Shown one piece after another: positions 1-9,661 of a DNA stretch of 64,000 bases. The translations under genes and the position numbers were made by a program. The DNA is taken from NCBI RefSeq assembly GCF_016624945.1, contig NZ_JACVUI010000014.1, positions 1-64,000 on the forward strand, given 5' to 3'. This DNA is from Acinetobacter sp. S54. Lineage in GTDB: Bacteria; Pseudomonadota; Gammaproteobacteria; Pseudomonadales; Moraxellaceae. The notes below the pieces were generated by a model, which was not told where the DNA came from, ran no database searches, and was given only the letters and a program-made list of their open reading frames with translations. Position 1 is the stretch's first letter; each line of letters starts with the position of its first letter.

Positions 1-73
1 ATTGGACATGAAGAGTGCGGTGTAGGGTTCCTAAACCTAAGTGTTCTAATATATTATCAATATTGTGCAGCAT
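1..73 (-). CDS. Probable VgrG (type VI secretion tip protein), N-terminal fragment cut by the window edge
   Basis: An open frame begins with ATG at 73 and runs off the left edge; only 24 codons are visible. The peptide starts MLHNIDNILEHLGLGTLHR and continues TLHVQ. A short amphipathic start followed by a 'LGL..R.LHVQ' segment resembles, from memory, the N-terminus of Acinetobacter VgrG spike proteins, which form the puncturing tip of the type VI secretion system. No good Shine-Dalgarno is seen. With so little sequence the call rests on the short motif, so another protein is possible. Confidence 0.45.
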   Translation of the reverse strand, partial: MLHNIDNILEHLGLGTLHRTLHVQ

Positions 74-287
74 GGTTTTTCGCTGTGTCTATTCTTTATT
101 TTCATCTTAGAAAAGAGACCCGTTTAAATCTTGTCATTTTAAACTTTATTTTTAGCATAAAAACACAAATTTAATTATAGGATATTGATTTATAAATAAT
201 TTAAAATATAAAAAAGGATATTGAGATTAAAAATTAAACTAAACATCCTTCACTGATGAGTAAGGTTCAAAGAGACTACTTTTTTAT

Positions 288-986
288 TCAAGGTTGATTC
301 GATATTTTTGTATCGTAAATTCGTGTGAGAATATACGCTTGCTGAGGCAAAATAAAACTCTCACCTAATTGCTGACGATTTTCACCACGATCATCATTCA
401 TGGTTTTGGTGAGATTCATTTTTAAATGATTCTGATCATTCACCGTGAAATAGAGATTTCCTCCAGCTGCGACACTCACCACAATTTCATGCTGAGTCCC
501 ATGTTGATCCATCATCCAATTATCATGTCGGTAAGATTTGGTATTCTGGCTATCATCTATTTTCAGACGTCCTAAACTCACTCGCTGACGATAAGCAGAA
601 CCATCCTCCAATAGATTTAAAATATAGTCGACTTCACCCGTGTTCCCTTTGCAACGCGCAAATGGATCAGTACAACGAATATGCGCGTGATAGCGCCCTA
701 CATATTTCAATGCATCATCAGACAATAAAGCTGATTTCTTTTCAGAGGCTATGCTTTCAGCAGGCAAGGTTGCTTGTCCTGCAACATCCACCAGTTTACT
801 GCCCTGTTCATCTTTAGGAGATGAATCTAGCGCCACAGAAGATACCCCAGCACGATCATTAGACATAATGTCGTGTTCAGATGACTGTCGGTCGCATGCC
901 GACAATCCCAGACTTAATAACAGTACAAACAATAAACGCTGCTGCACAACTGGGAGACTGGCAAAGGAAAATTTAAAATAAAACAT
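288..986 (-). CDS. Predicted lipoprotein of unknown function
   Basis: A 232-residue protein with a hydrophobic N-terminal segment (about residues 18-30) ending in the lipobox LSAC, so Cys31 should be lipidated. Residues 32-90 are polar and low in complexity, probably a linker. The rest holds a compact domain with a pair of cysteines (RCTDPFARC) followed by GNTGEVDYILNL and an EDGSAYRQRV stretch, distantly like the NlpE/META type of small beta-barrel that starts with a Cys pair. It lies about 210 bases upstream of the probable vgrG in the same direction. A link to type VI secretion (for example an immunity lipoprotein) is only a guess. Function unknown. Confidence 0.75.
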   Translation of the reverse strand: MFYFKFSFASLPVVQQRLLFVLLLSLGLSACDRQSSEHDIMSNDRAGVSSVALDSSPKDEQGSKLVDVAGQATLPAESIASEKKSALLSDDALKYVGRYHAHIRCTDPFARCKGNTGEVDYILNLLEDGSAYRQRVSLGRLKIDDSQNTKSYRHDNWMMDQHGTQHEIVVSVAAGGNLYFTVNDQNHLKMNLTKTMNDDRGENRQQLGESFILPQQAYILTRIYDTKISNQP

Positions 987-1294
987 AGATAAGCATCTTT
1001 ACCGCCTTTTTTCTTATTTTTAGAAAAAAGACCGTTATATCATAAGGTTAAGACCATGATTATGTTTCAAATCTCATAATGAGAGGTTGATATAATTCAA
1101 CGAATTCAATTTCTGCTTGAAATTGGTGCAAGTTTATCTATTTCAGCTTTTATGAAGTCATTTTACTTACATAAAATAACGATTTTTTAGTTTTGCTGCC
1201 TTTAAAGCATATAAATTCTCCCCACTTTATACATTACATAGCAAAAATTATTTGATTGCGTATGTAGTTACTTTTATCTAAGGAGATCTTCTGA
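987..1294. other. Intergenic region between divergent genes
   Basis: About 308 AT-rich bases between the lipoprotein (minus) and the PspC-domain gene (plus). Near 1000-1031 there is a T-run/A-run hairpin just upstream of the lipoprotein gene; it is A/T only and probably not a terminator. A strong Shine-Dalgarno (aaggagat) lies just before the ATG at 1295. No RNA gene or repeat was recognised. Confidence 0.5.
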
Positions 1295-1561
1295 ATGGCC
1301 AATACTGGTTTATATCGTTCTAACCGACAACATGTGATCGCCGGTGTTATGGGCGGTATTGCTGAACGTTTTGGTTGGAATGCAAATTTATTACGGGTTA
1401 TTTTCGTCCTGATTTCAGTGATGAGTGCTGCTTTCCCTGGCATTTTAGTTTATTTAGTTTTATGGCTAGTCATGCCAAAAAAAACTGAACGCCTGCAATA
1501 TCAGCAGGACTCGTATCACCCGATTCGTACGGTAAATGAAGAGCAACGAATTAGACGTTAA
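1295..1561 (+). CDS. PspC domain-containing small membrane protein
   Basis: An 88-residue protein. Residues 4-62 match the PspC fold: a polar start (LYRSNRQHVIAGVMGGIAERF) followed by a hydrophobic segment (about residues 33-60, LLRVIFVLISV to LVLWLVMPKK). PspC family proteins sit in the inner membrane and, in enterobacteria, sense envelope stress as part of the phage-shock system. Here there is no pspA, pspB or pspF beside it, so it is a stand-alone PspC-domain protein. The ATG at 1295 is preceded by a strong ribosome binding site (aaggagat), and a strong terminator follows. Membrane role is clear from sequence; the stress role is inferred. Confidence 0.85.
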   Translation: MANTGLYRSNRQHVIAGVMGGIAERFGWNANLLRVIFVLISVMSAAFPGILVYLVLWLVMPKKTERLQYQQDSYHPIRTVNEEQRIRR

Positions 1562-1594
1562 TTCTCCACACTATTTGACCTCGTTATTTTGGTC

Positions 1595-1638
1595 GCTACG
1601 ATTGTGATCCCCCTAAAATACAATCGTAGCTTTTTTTT
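1595..1638 (+). terminator. Rho-independent terminator after the PspC-domain gene
   Basis: Ten-base perfect stem (gctacgattg at 1595-1604, caatcgtagc at 1621-1630) with a 16-base loop, followed by eight T. Confidence 0.85.
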
Positions 1639-1666
1639 AAAATTTTAATTCTACTGAGTCCAATCC

Positions 1667-2767
1667 TTATTTAATCTGATTGAGCTGCTGTTGTAATGCA
1701 GCAATCATATCGGCACGACTGATAATACCAATCAATTTTTGATCTTCAACCACAGGAATATAATTAAAAGATTTTTCCACAAAATAAGGCACTAGATCCT
1801 GAATAGGTTGCAATGGCGTAACGGTGACCACTTTACGATTCATAATCTGTTTAACTAAATGTTCCCAAGACGCTCTCGGATCTGCCGCTCGCTTAAACCA
1901 CTCTACGACCTCATATAAAGCCAGAGTTCCAACAATACGGCCCTCTCCCTGAATCACAGGTAAGCTCATTAAATTATTGTGTTTAAATTTATTTAAAGCC
2001 TGATGAATATCGTCATTCTCATCAAGAGTGATAACATCCTTACTCATAATATCCTGACACACGTAAATATTGACCTGTCTTTCATTGGCTAATTCTTGTG
2101 CTTCGAGAATAATTTTTTCCAGATCGTATTGGCTAATATCCAATAATTCAGTGTGTTCATCCAGCGCACGTTGAATATCTTGAGGCTGGATACTCACTTT
2201 TTGTGTGGGCGTTGGGTCACTGGAACGTTCATTGACATGTTTCGGATAAGGATAATGTCGCCCAATCAAGCGATTAAAAAGTAAGGCGAATGCCAACAAT
2301 AGTACAGAATTAAGTAAAACAGGATAAATCACAAAGTTAAAACCCAAGTGATGAACTGTTTCTCCACCTAAAACAGCAGTCATTGCAACTGCTCCACTTG
2401 GAGGATGTAATGAATCCGTCGTCATCATCAAAAATATTGCCAAACCTACGGCAAAACTAAATGCCCCAGTAAGATCAGGAATCCATGTAGAACACGCTAC
2501 GCCAATGATCCCTGCTATCGTGTTGCCAATGACTACATTCCAAGGCTGTGCCAATGGACTTGAGGGGACAGCAAACAATAAGACAGAAGATGCACCCATC
2601 GGCGCAATATACCAGGCATTTATTCCACCCAATATATACCAGCTAATTAGGGAAGAAATCGCTAGGCCGCATAATGCACCAACACCGCATAATAATCGTT
2701 CTTTTAAAGGAAGAACTTTGAAGTTTGGTTTTAAGGCCGAAAGCCAATCTTGCTGTATACCGCTCAC
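1667..2767 (-). CDS. HPP family membrane protein with two C-terminal CBS domains
   Basis: A 366-residue protein in two parts. Residues about 20-170 hold several membrane segments with the HPP signature (SLHPPSGAVAMTAVLGG), the motif that names the family. Residues about 238-362 hold a pair of CBS domains (MSKDVITLDENDDIHQALNKF, then MNRKVVTVTPLQPIQDLVPYF), which usually bind adenine nucleotides and gate the attached domain. HPP proteins of cyanobacteria and plants have been linked to nitrite transport; the bacterial HPP-CBS fusion has no settled substrate. It stands alone between two unrelated genes. Substrate not assignable from the sequence. Confidence 0.88.
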   Translation of the reverse strand: MSGIQQDWLSALKPNFKVLPLKERLLCGVGALCGLAISSLISWYILGGINAWYIAPMGASSVLLFAVPSSPLAQPWNVVIGNTIAGIIGVACSTWIPDLTGAFSFAVGLAIFLMMTTDSLHPPSGAVAMTAVLGGETVHHLGFNFVIYPVLLNSVLLLAFALLFNRLIGRHYPYPKHVNERSSDPTPTQKVSIQPQDIQRALDEHTELLDISQYDLEKIILEAQELANERQVNIYVCQDIMSKDVITLDENDDIHQALNKFKHNNLMSLPVIQGEGRIVGTLALYEVVEWFKRAADPRASWEHLVKQIMNRKVVTVTPLQPIQDLVPYFVEKSFNYIPVVEDQKLIGIISRADMIAALQQQLNQIK

Positions 2768-2876
2768 AATTCACCTAGGTATTGATCTTGCCTGAGTCGC
2801 AAAATTATAAGCGGATTTATTTTAAATATGTATTTGTATTATATCTTATGATTATGAGAAAACTTGTTAATGACTT

Positions 2877-3290
2877 TTAATTCACGTATTCACCCAATTG
2901 CTTCACTCGATTTTGATATTCTGACATCGGACAGAATCCATACATTGGAGAACCGATATAATCACCTGCATTCTGACACTCTTGATCAACATATTGTTTC
3001 CAAAGCTTTTGCGATTTCATAATGTTGCTATAACGTTCAGAATTCCCCGTTTTTTTAATTTGATCCAACAATTGCACAATTTGCTTTTCATAAATTCGTC
3101 GGGCATGTTCACTACAAACGTCTACCACAGCATTATTAATACTAGGTAAATGCTGCTCCTGTATGGTTTCGTCCAAACATTGGCTGTATAAGTCTGGTTC
3201 TGTTTCAGTTTGCGCCCAAAGGTTTTGACTCATCAACAAACTGGATAAAATAAAAGCATAAGTTTTTAGATTTTTATTCATGAACTTCAT
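2877..3290 (-). CDS. Secreted LprI-like (DUF1311) protein
   Basis: A 137-residue protein with a signal peptide (about residues 1-26, cleavage after LWAQ). The mature part has spaced cysteines (C38, C59 region, C-QNAG and FCPMSEYQNRVKQL near the end), and the segments MKSQKLWKQYVDQEC and C..SEYQNRVKQL are the typical core of the DUF1311/LprI family. Some members inhibit lysozyme in the periplasm (Mycobacterium LprI), but most are untested. A second member of the same family is encoded at 61678-62031. The inhibitor role is inferred from the family only. Confidence 0.75.
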   Translation of the reverse strand: MKFMNKNLKTYAFILSSLLMSQNLWAQTETEPDLYSQCLDETIQEQHLPSINNAVVDVCSEHARRIYEKQIVQLLDQIKKTGNSERYSNIMKSQKLWKQYVDQECQNAGDYIGSPMYGFCPMSEYQNRVKQLGEYVN

Positions 3291-3479
3291 CTCAAGTCAT
3301 GCGGTGTCGGTATCGTATTCAGAGTAAATTAACATAAAGGTTTTAAATACCCACAGATTATTTATTGGTTTTTGATCTTATAAAAATGCAAGCATTAATT
3401 CAGCAGAAATCTTTGCCACTCCCCTTTAAAATCCTTATACTTGAACGCAATTTTTCTTTGATTTTTTAGTGGATGCACC

Positions 3480-4466
3480 ATGAGTCGCGCCATATCGCAT
3501 ATTGATACCTTTCAGGGCTTAATTCTTGCCCTTCAAAACTATTGGGCGGAGCAAGGCTGCGTCGTATTACAACCCTATGATATGGAAATGGGTGCTGGGA
3601 CATTCCACACCGCAACATTTTTACGTGCGCTCGGTCCTGAAACATGGAATGCTGCTTATGTGCAACCTTCGCGTCGTCCGAAGGATGGCCGCTATGGCGA
3701 GAACCCAAACCGCTTGCAACATTATTATCAGTTTCAAGTCGTGTTAAAGCCAAACCCGGACAATATTCAACAACTTTATTTAGACTCACTCAAAGCGATT
3801 GGGATTGATACCCTCACCCACGATATTCGCTTTGTAGAAGATAACTGGGAATCTCCAACCCTAGGTGCATGGGGCTTAGGCTGGGAAGTTTGGTTAAATG
3901 GCATGGAAGTGACCCAGTTTACGTATTTCCAGCAGGTTGGCGGTGTTGAATGTTATCCTGTCACTGGTGAAATCACTTATGGTCTTGAACGTTTGGCCAT
4001 GTATTTACAAGGTGTCGACTCAGTTTATGACTTGGTCTGGACGAAAGGTCAATTTGGAACCGTAACGTATGGCGACGTGTTCCATCAAAATGAAGTCGAA
4101 CAATCGACCTATAACTTTGAATATGCACCTGTCGATAAATTATTTGAGCTATTTGATTTTTATGAGTCAGAAGCAGTTCGTTTAATTGAAGCAAAACTTT
4201 CTTTGCCTGCCTATGAACAAGTGGTTAAAGCATCGCATACCTTTAACTTACTTGATGCACGTGGGGCAATTTCGGTGACTGAGCGTCAACGATACATTTT
4301 ACGCGTACGTACTTTAGCACGCGCTATTGCACAAAGTTATGTTCAAGCTCGTGCTGAACTTGGCTTCCCAATGGCAGAGCCACATTTACGTGATGAAGTT
4401 TTAGCTCAATTAAAAGCACAAGCAGAAAGCGATGCAGCGAAAGCGCAAAAAGCGGAGAACAAATAA
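3480..4466 (+). CDS. glyQ: Glycyl-tRNA synthetase alpha subunit
   Basis: A 328-residue cytoplasmic protein that provides the class II catalytic core of the heterotetrameric bacterial glycyl-tRNA synthetase; it activates glycine and charges tRNA-Gly together with GlyS. The N-terminal stretch ([20 protein letters not shown]) and the motif 2-like [20 protein letters not shown] are diagnostic. It is somewhat longer than the usual ~300 residues because of an Ala/Lys/Glu-rich tail (residues about 305-328). The stop codon overlaps the glyS start by one base (TAATG), so the two are translationally coupled. Confidence 0.97.
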   Translation: MSRAISHIDTFQGLILALQNYWAEQGCVVLQPYDMEMGAGTFHTATFLRALGPETWNAAYVQPSRRPKDGRYGENPNRLQHYYQFQVVLKPNPDNIQQLYLDSLKAIGIDTLTHDIRFVEDNWESPTLGAWGLGWEVWLNGMEVTQFTYFQQVGGVECYPVTGEITYGLERLAMYLQGVDSVYDLVWTKGQFGTVTYGDVFHQNEVEQSTYNFEYAPVDKLFELFDFYESEAVRLIEAKLSLPAYEQVVKASHTFNLLDARGAISVTERQRYILRVRTLARAIAQSYVQARAELGFPMAEPHLRDEVLAQLKAQAESDAAKAQKAENK

Positions 4467-6532
4467 TGAGTCAACATACGGTCTTATTTGAACTTGGCTG
4501 CGAAGAGTTGCCACCCAAAAATTTAAAAACATTACGTGATGCACTACAAGCAGAAACGATCAAAGGTTTAACTGACGCTGGTTTAAACTTCACAGCAGTC
4601 GAAGCCCATGCAGCACCACGCCGCCTTGCCCTCAAAATTATTGATGTCGATGGCGCACAGGCAGACACTCAAAAACGTTTTGATGGTCCTGCACTTCAGG
4701 CAGCCTATGATAGTGAAGGTAAACCTACTAAAGCGCTTGAAGGTTTCATGCGTGGTCAAGGCATTGAGGCGGCTCAGGTGTCAACTTTTCAAGCAGGTAA
4801 AGTTGAGAAAGTCTGCTATTACAAAGACATTAAAGGCCAAAGCCTAGATGAATTATTACCCAATATTTTGCAAACTGCTTTAGATCATTTACCTATTGCC
4901 AAACGGATGCGCTCTGCGGCAAGCCGTACTGAGTTTGTACGCCCTGTAAAATGGGTGGTTTTGCTCAAAGATGATCAGGTCATTCAAGCTACAATTCAGG
5001 ATCATCCAGCAGCAAATGTGACCTATGGTCACCGTTTCCATGCACCTCAAGCAATTACATTGGGTCATGCTAATGATTATTTGGCAGCACTTGAAAATGC
5101 CTATGTGGTGGCTGATTTTGAAAAACGTCAAGCGACTATTCAACAACAAGTCAAAAAATTGGCGGATGAAGTCAACGCCTCTGCAATTGTACCTTCAGAT
5201 TTATTGGACGAAGTCACGGCATTGGTCGAATGGCCTGTTGCACTACGTGCAACTTTTGAAGAACGCTATTTAGCCGTTCCTCAAGAAGCCTTGATCACCA
5301 CCATGCAAGACAACCAGAAATATTTCTGTCTGGTTAATGCTGAAGGTAAGTTACAACCGTACTTTATTACCATTTCCAATATTGAATCGAAAGATCCAAC
5401 CCAAATTATTGAAGGGAATGAAAAAGTTGTACGTCCTCGCCTAAGTGATGCCGAATTCTTCTTTTTACAGGATCAAAAACAACCACTTGCCAGCCGTAAA
5501 GACAAGTTAGCCAATATGGTATTCCAAGCTGAACTCGGAACACTGTGGGATAAGTCTCAGCGTATTGCCAAGTTAGCAAGCCAGATTGCCACTTTAACTC
5601 ATGGTGATAGCGCAGCCGCAGAACAAGCAGGTCTTTTAGCGAAATGTGATTTGACCTCTGAACTCGTCGGTGAGTTCCCTGAGTTACAAGGAACTGCGGG
5701 GACTTATTATGCACGTCTGGAAGGCTTACCAAGTGAAGTAGCAGATGCGATTGCTGAACAATATTTACCGCGTTTTTCAGGTGATGTGTTGCCGCAAACC
5801 AAAACAGGGACTGCCCTTGCATTGGCAGATCGTTTAGACACATTGGTTGGTATTTTTGGAATTGGTCAGGCACCCACAGGTTCAAAAGACCCGTTTAGTT
5901 TACGTCGTGCCGCGATTGGTGTGTTGCGTCTATTGATTGAAAAAGGCCTAGACTTGCCATTGGTTGAACTCACCAAAATTGCTTCTGAAAACTATCATGG
6001 CAAATTACGTGAACCTGTCAAAGCTCAACATGAAGCATTGAACTTTATTGAAGCACGTTATCGCGCCATGTATGAAGATCAAGGTGTTGCGATTGATGTA
6101 ATTCAATCCGTTCAGGCATTGTCTCCAAAATCTCCACTGGATTTTGATCATCGCGTTAAAGCCGTGAATCATTTCAAGACTTTAGCAGAAGCACAAGCTT
6201 TAGCGGCTGCCAATAAACGTGTCGCCAACATTCTGGCCAAAGAAGGTCAAATCACGGGTGATGTGGATACTAGTTTATTAATTGAAAATGCGGAAAAAGA
6301 GTTATTTGCTGCCCTTCAAAGTATTGGTCCTGTGGTACAACCCTTACTCGAAGCACATAACTATACCGATGCATTGTCGCAATTAGCGTCTTTACGTGCA
6401 CCAATTGATGCTTTCTTTGATAACGTTATGGTGATGGCGGAAGACCCTCAACTGAAAGCCAATCGTTTACGTTTACTCGCGCAATTACGTGGTTTATTTA
6501 CGGCAATTGCGGATGTAAGCATGTTGCAATAA
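4466..6532 (+). CDS. glyS: Glycyl-tRNA synthetase beta subunit
   Basis: A 688-residue protein of normal family length, starting with the conserved [12 protein letters not shown]. The beta subunit carries the tRNA-binding parts, including the HD-like middle region and the C-terminal anticodon-binding domain (about residues 580-688), and works only with GlyQ. Typical segments include ATYGHRF-like [16 protein letters not shown] and the [19 protein letters not shown] stretch. It overlaps glyQ by one base and is followed by a terminator, so glyQS form a two-gene operon. Confidence 0.97.
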   Translation: MSQHTVLFELGCEELPPKNLKTLRDALQAETIKGLTDAGLNFTAVEAHAAPRRLALKIIDVDGAQADTQKRFDGPALQAAYDSEGKPTKALEGFMRGQGIEAAQVSTFQAGKVEKVCYYKDIKGQSLDELLPNILQTALDHLPIAKRMRSAASRTEFVRPVKWVVLLKDDQVIQATIQDHPAANVTYGHRFHAPQAITLGHANDYLAALENAYVVADFEKRQATIQQQVKKLADEVNASAIVPSDLLDEVTALVEWPVALRATFEERYLAVPQEALITTMQDNQKYFCLVNAEGKLQPYFITISNIESKDPTQIIEGNEKVVRPRLSDAEFFFLQDQKQPLASRKDKLANMVFQAELGTLWDKSQRIAKLASQIATLTHGDSAAAEQAGLLAKCDLTSELVGEFPELQGTAGTYYARLEGLPSEVADAIAEQYLPRFSGDVLPQTKTGTALALADRLDTLVGIFGIGQAPTGSKDPFSLRRAAIGVLRLLIEKGLDLPLVELTKIASENYHGKLREPVKAQHEALNFIEARYRAMYEDQGVAIDVIQSVQALSPKSPLDFDHRVKAVNHFKTLAEAQALAAANKRVANILAKEGQITGDVDTSLLIENAEKELFAALQSIGPVVQPLLEAHNYTDALSQLASLRAPIDAFFDNVMVMAEDPQLKANRLRLLAQLRGLFTAIADVSMLQ

Positions 6533-6552
6533 TTTATATGAGAATCAAAAAG

Positions 6553-6576
6553 TGCCTCTGAATTGAGGCATTTTTT
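6553..6576 (+). terminator. Rho-independent terminator of glyQS
   Basis: Stem tgcctc / gaggca with a six-base loop, followed by six T. It lies 20 bases after the glyS stop and just beyond the end of the convergent transporter gene. Confidence 0.8.
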
Positions 6577-6584
6577 AATTCTTA

Positions 6585-7508
6585 TTAAACTATTGTAGTT
6601 TTCTGAACAGATTCAATCACTTTATTTTTCCAATTCATCCATCCAATACTTCCTACAATCATCACACCACCCATCAAAACATAAATCGATGGTCGTTCGC
6701 CCAAAAATAGGATGGCAATGCTCATGGCCACTAAAGGCGTACTATACAAATAATTTGAAGCCTGCATTAAAGGCATCTGTTTAAGTACATATCCCCAAAG
6801 TAAGTAAGCTAAAGCACTTGGGAAAAGCCCCAAGAGTAACACTGCAATATTTGCCTGCCAGTTCGCATATTGAATTTGTAAAATCACATCAGGGCTATAA
6901 ACCAGTAACGGCAAGGTTCCGAACCAAATCACATAACACATCATGCTAATTGAGTCATAAGGAAGATCAAACTTTTTATACAGTACAAAATAAATAGCCC
7001 AACACATCGCCGCCAAGAGAATCAATACACTATGGAAATTGGGCAAATCTAGTCCATGGTCGCCACTCACCACTAAAATTGCACCAGCTAATCCCATTAA
7101 AATACAACCACTTTGTTTGAGGGAGATGGTGTCTTTAAAAACTAATGCTGAAATGATTAGGGTAAAAAGTGGAATGGATTGACTTAAAATACTCGAGGCA
7201 GTTGCTGTGACATATTGTTGTCCAGTATTAATCAACACATGATGCAAGGTCACGGAAAAAAGCCCCAAGATTAGAAACACTGGAATATCACGTGTTCTTG
7301 GAATCATAATTCCTTTATGAATTGCAATTATCCCTAAAATGCCTGAGGCAACCATAAAACGTAAGAGCGCGATATGTTCAGGAGAATAAAACAATAAAGC
7401 CGTATGCACACCTACAGGTGAATAGCCCCAGCAGATCACGACTAAAGCAATAGAGAAATAAAGTTTGAGTTGTTGATTTTTCAGAAATGAAAAGGCGAAA
7501 TGATGCAT
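6585..7508 (-). CDS. EamA/DMT family transporter
   Basis: A 307-residue integral membrane protein with about ten hydrophobic segments arranged as two EamA repeats (about residues 15-145 and 158-290), the architecture of drug/metabolite exporters. Family markers include the start VICWGYSPVGVHTAL, the end of repeat 1 (SIPLFTLIISALVFKD) and the end of repeat 2 (YLYSTPLVAMSIAILFLGE). The substrate cannot be read from sequence. It is divergent from a LysR-type regulator gene with a 104-base spacer, the classical layout of an exporter and its activator. Confidence 0.88.
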   Translation of the reverse strand: MHHFAFSFLKNQQLKLYFSIALVVICWGYSPVGVHTALLFYSPEHIALLRFMVASGILGIIAIHKGIMIPRTRDIPVFLILGLFSVTLHHVLINTGQQYVTATASSILSQSIPLFTLIISALVFKDTISLKQSGCILMGLAGAILVVSGDHGLDLPNFHSVLILLAAMCWAIYFVLYKKFDLPYDSISMMCYVIWFGTLPLLVYSPDVILQIQYANWQANIAVLLLGLFPSALAYLLWGYVLKQMPLMQASNYLYSTPLVAMSIAILFLGERPSIYVLMGGVMIVGSIGWMNWKNKVIESVQKTTIV

Positions 7509-7556
7509 TAAACACGACCAGACTTAGTCTTTTTTGCATCATAAAGAAATAGATGA

Positions 7557-7581
7557 TTAAGTAAAATTAACTTATATTAAG
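7557..7581. promoter_or_regulatory. Candidate LysR operator between the exporter and its regulator
   Basis: Inside the 104-base divergent spacer, positions 7558-7574 form an interrupted palindrome with five-base arms (taagt ... actta), followed at once by an overlapping dyad (cttatattaag). Such TTAA-rich dyads fit the T-N11-A pattern of LysR-type binding sites. Assignment is by position and symmetry only. Confidence 0.4.
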
Positions 7582-7612
7582 CTTATCATTCATTTTTATT
7601 CAATCATAAAAT

Positions 7613-8485
7613 ATGGATATCCAACAGCTCAGAATTTTTCAAAGCATTGTGGAGTGTGGCAGTATGGTACAAGCGGCCACTAAACTGCATTGTGTTCCGT
7701 CTAACGTCACTATACGTATAAAAAAGCTTGAAGAAGAACTCAAAGCTCCTTTATTTTTGCGTGAAGGAAAGACCTTGAAACTAACTGCATCAGGAGAGGT
7801 TTTTCTAGAATATTGTGAAAAAATTTTAGCATTATGCGACGAAGCCAAACGCAGTATTCATCCGGATAGTGCTCCATCGGGCCCATTAAGAATCGGAGCG
7901 ATTGAATCGTCCGCTACGACTCGCCTTCCCCGTTTACTGGCAAAATATCACCAACGATATCCAGATGTTTTGATCCAAATTACTACAGGTACCTGGAAAC
8001 AATTATTGCAGGATGTTCTTCAACATAAACTGGACGGCGCGATTGTAGCTGGACAAATTCAATTTCCTTTACTGCATAAACTCGAAATTTATAAAGAAAA
8101 TATGGTGCTGATTGCGCCTGCCTCTCTTGGTGAAATTAAATGTCAGGAAGATTTGATCGATAAAGAAATTTTTATGTGGACCGAAGGTTGTCCTTATCGT
8201 GCAGCATTGGAAGAATGGCTTAACCTAAAAAATCTATCCCTCCCAATCACAGGAATTACCAGTTATGCCACAATTATAGGTTGTGTAAGTGCAGGTTCTG
8301 GGGTTTCTTTAGTTCCCCAAAGTATTTTTGAGCAATACAAAATCATGACTAACATCTGTGGATATCAGTTCACACAACTTGCATCTATGCAGAATCAATT
8401 TTTATGGCATCAAAATATTCAACATCATAAAGCCAGAGAAGCATTTATTGAGCTATTAAAAGCAGAATTTTCAAACAAAAAATAG
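7613..8485 (+). CDS. LysR family transcriptional regulator
   Basis: A 290-residue protein. Residues 1-60 form the winged helix-turn-helix (MDIQQLRIFQSIVECGSMVQAATKLH, then VTIRIKKLEEEL), and residues about 90-285 the periplasmic-binding-protein-like effector domain, beginning at GPLRIGAIES. LysR proteins bind DNA as tetramers and respond to small ligands. It is transcribed away from the EamA transporter gene and probably controls it and itself. The effector is unknown. Confidence 0.93.
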   Translation: MDIQQLRIFQSIVECGSMVQAATKLHCVPSNVTIRIKKLEEELKAPLFLREGKTLKLTASGEVFLEYCEKILALCDEAKRSIHPDSAPSGPLRIGAIESSATTRLPRLLAKYHQRYPDVLIQITTGTWKQLLQDVLQHKLDGAIVAGQIQFPLLHKLEIYKENMVLIAPASLGEIKCQEDLIDKEIFMWTEGCPYRAALEEWLNLKNLSLPITGITSYATIIGCVSAGSGVSLVPQSIFEQYKIMTNICGYQFTQLASMQNQFLWHQNIQHHKAREAFIELLKAEFSNKK

Positions 8486-8568
8486 CTTAATTTTTTCATT
8501 CATTACTCTAGCTGAACGATCAAATATGGTTATACTTAGAGTCAATAACAACATATGTAAGCAATTGA

Positions 8569-8961
8569 ATGATGAAACTTAAAACTCTTTTTTTAGCAAC
8601 TGCTGCCTGTTTAACTATCACTGCGTGTTCTACAACTCCCCCTCTTCCAGAAACCACGGTAGGGGTAATTGAGGAAGTCACAAACATTAAAGCATTTCCT
8701 GACACCAAAAATAATAAGGCAAAGCTGATCAAAATGGGCGATCATTGCAATATTGAATTTACTGGTATTATGGATGCAGCTCGCGCTCGCGAGAACTGGG
8801 TATTTAAAGGCAATACCTTGATTTCAGCTGGAAGCGTGATTGTTGCCAAAGATGGAACCAGTTCAGCCAAGTCTTTTGACCTGTATGACAAACAAGTTCA
8901 AGCGAATTTCCTTTCGCTACGTGACAATTTCAAAAAAGAAAATGTTGCGGCTTGTGAATAA
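8569..8961 (+). CDS. Small predicted lipoprotein
   Basis: A 130-residue protein with a signal peptide ending in a lipobox-like ITAC (Cys20), so it is probably lipid-anchored. The mature part has no domain I recognise; it contains two further cysteines (DHCNIEFTGIMD and the terminal AACE) that could form a disulfide. Two ATG codons in tandem (8569 and 8572) could serve as start. A hairpin follows the stop codon. Function unknown. Confidence 0.7.
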   Translation: MMKLKTLFLATAACLTITACSTTPPLPETTVGVIEEVTNIKAFPDTKNNKAKLIKMGDHCNIEFTGIMDAARARENWVFKGNTLISAGSVIVAKDGTSSAKSFDLYDKQVQANFLSLRDNFKKENVAACE

Positions 8962-8969
8962 AGTATCCC

Positions 8970-9000
8970 GTTTTGCCCTTAATGTGAGTTAAGGGCAAAT
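8970..9000 (+). terminator. Hairpin after the small lipoprotein gene
   Basis: Arms ttgccctta and taagggcaa around a short loop (atgtgagt). The T-run after the stem is weak, so this may be an RNA-stabilising hairpin as much as a terminator. Confidence 0.5.
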
Positions 9001-9139
9001 CCTGATCATTTCCCTTATTTTTTCTTCACTGTATATCGCTTGTAGCAAGCTGTATCAGTTTGATCTCTTTTATTCTTAAATTGACGTGATCCCGCTAATA
9101 TAGCCAACATCATAGAATCAAGAAAAAAGGATTGCTAAA

Positions 9140-9640
9140 ATGCTTAAGCACGCCCTTTATAGTGCAACTCTCAGCCTAGCTATTATTCTACCGATATCTG
9201 CCAGTGCAACTGAAAGTCCTACATCTCCATCTGATCAACCTAAAACCATGCCTTATGGAGATAACCCGAATATCTTTCGTGTATTGACGTATAAGACTGG
9301 AGAAAGTATTAGTCGTTTGGGTAATTCAATTCAACGCGGTGCTGATAAATCTTCGGCCAAGATTAGTGAGAAATGGCAAGAAACCAAAACCTATGGCTCA
9401 GAACAATCCCAAGTGGCCCAAGAAAAAGCAACTGAAGCAAAAACCTATACTGAGCAAAAATGGCAACAAACTAAAGATGCAGTGGTAGGCACGAATGGTG
9501 GCACAGTTCCGATTGAACAAGGGAGTTTAACTCAGTCTTCCACTGTACCAACGCCAGCCGTAGCTGCACCCATTGCGCCTGCAAGCTCTATTAGCTCAGC
9601 AACTTCGACGGCTCCCCTGCCTGAAAGTGCTAATCCTTAA
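9140..9640 (+). CDS. Secreted hydrophilic LEA-like protein
   Basis: A 166-residue protein with a signal peptide (about residues 1-24, ending ASA). Residues about 60-115 are rich in Lys, Glu, Gln, Thr and Ala with two related units (KWQETKTYGSEQ and KWQQTKDAV) and would form an amphipathic helix, like LEA/hydrophilin repeats. The last 45 residues are Ser/Pro/Ala-rich and likely disordered. The gene at 10944 encodes a similar secreted protein with an AWQDTKRGTKKAV unit. A desiccation or envelope-protective role is a family-style inference only. The start at 9140 has a ribosome binding site (aaagga). Confidence 0.7.
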   Translation: MLKHALYSATLSLAIILPISASATESPTSPSDQPKTMPYGDNPNIFRVLTYKTGESISRLGNSIQRGADKSSAKISEKWQETKTYGSEQSQVAQEKATEAKTYTEQKWQQTKDAVVGTNGGTVPIEQGSLTQSSTVPTPAVAAPIAPASSISSATSTAPLPESANP

Positions 9641-9661
9641 TTTTTTGGGGATTATCATGCA

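Noticed and set aside
1000..1031. T-run/A-run hairpin upstream of the lipoprotein gene
   Set aside because: A/T-only stem in a promoter region; unlikely to terminate transcription.
5406..5885. 159-codon open frame opposite glyS
   Set aside because: Antisense shadow of a highly conserved gene.
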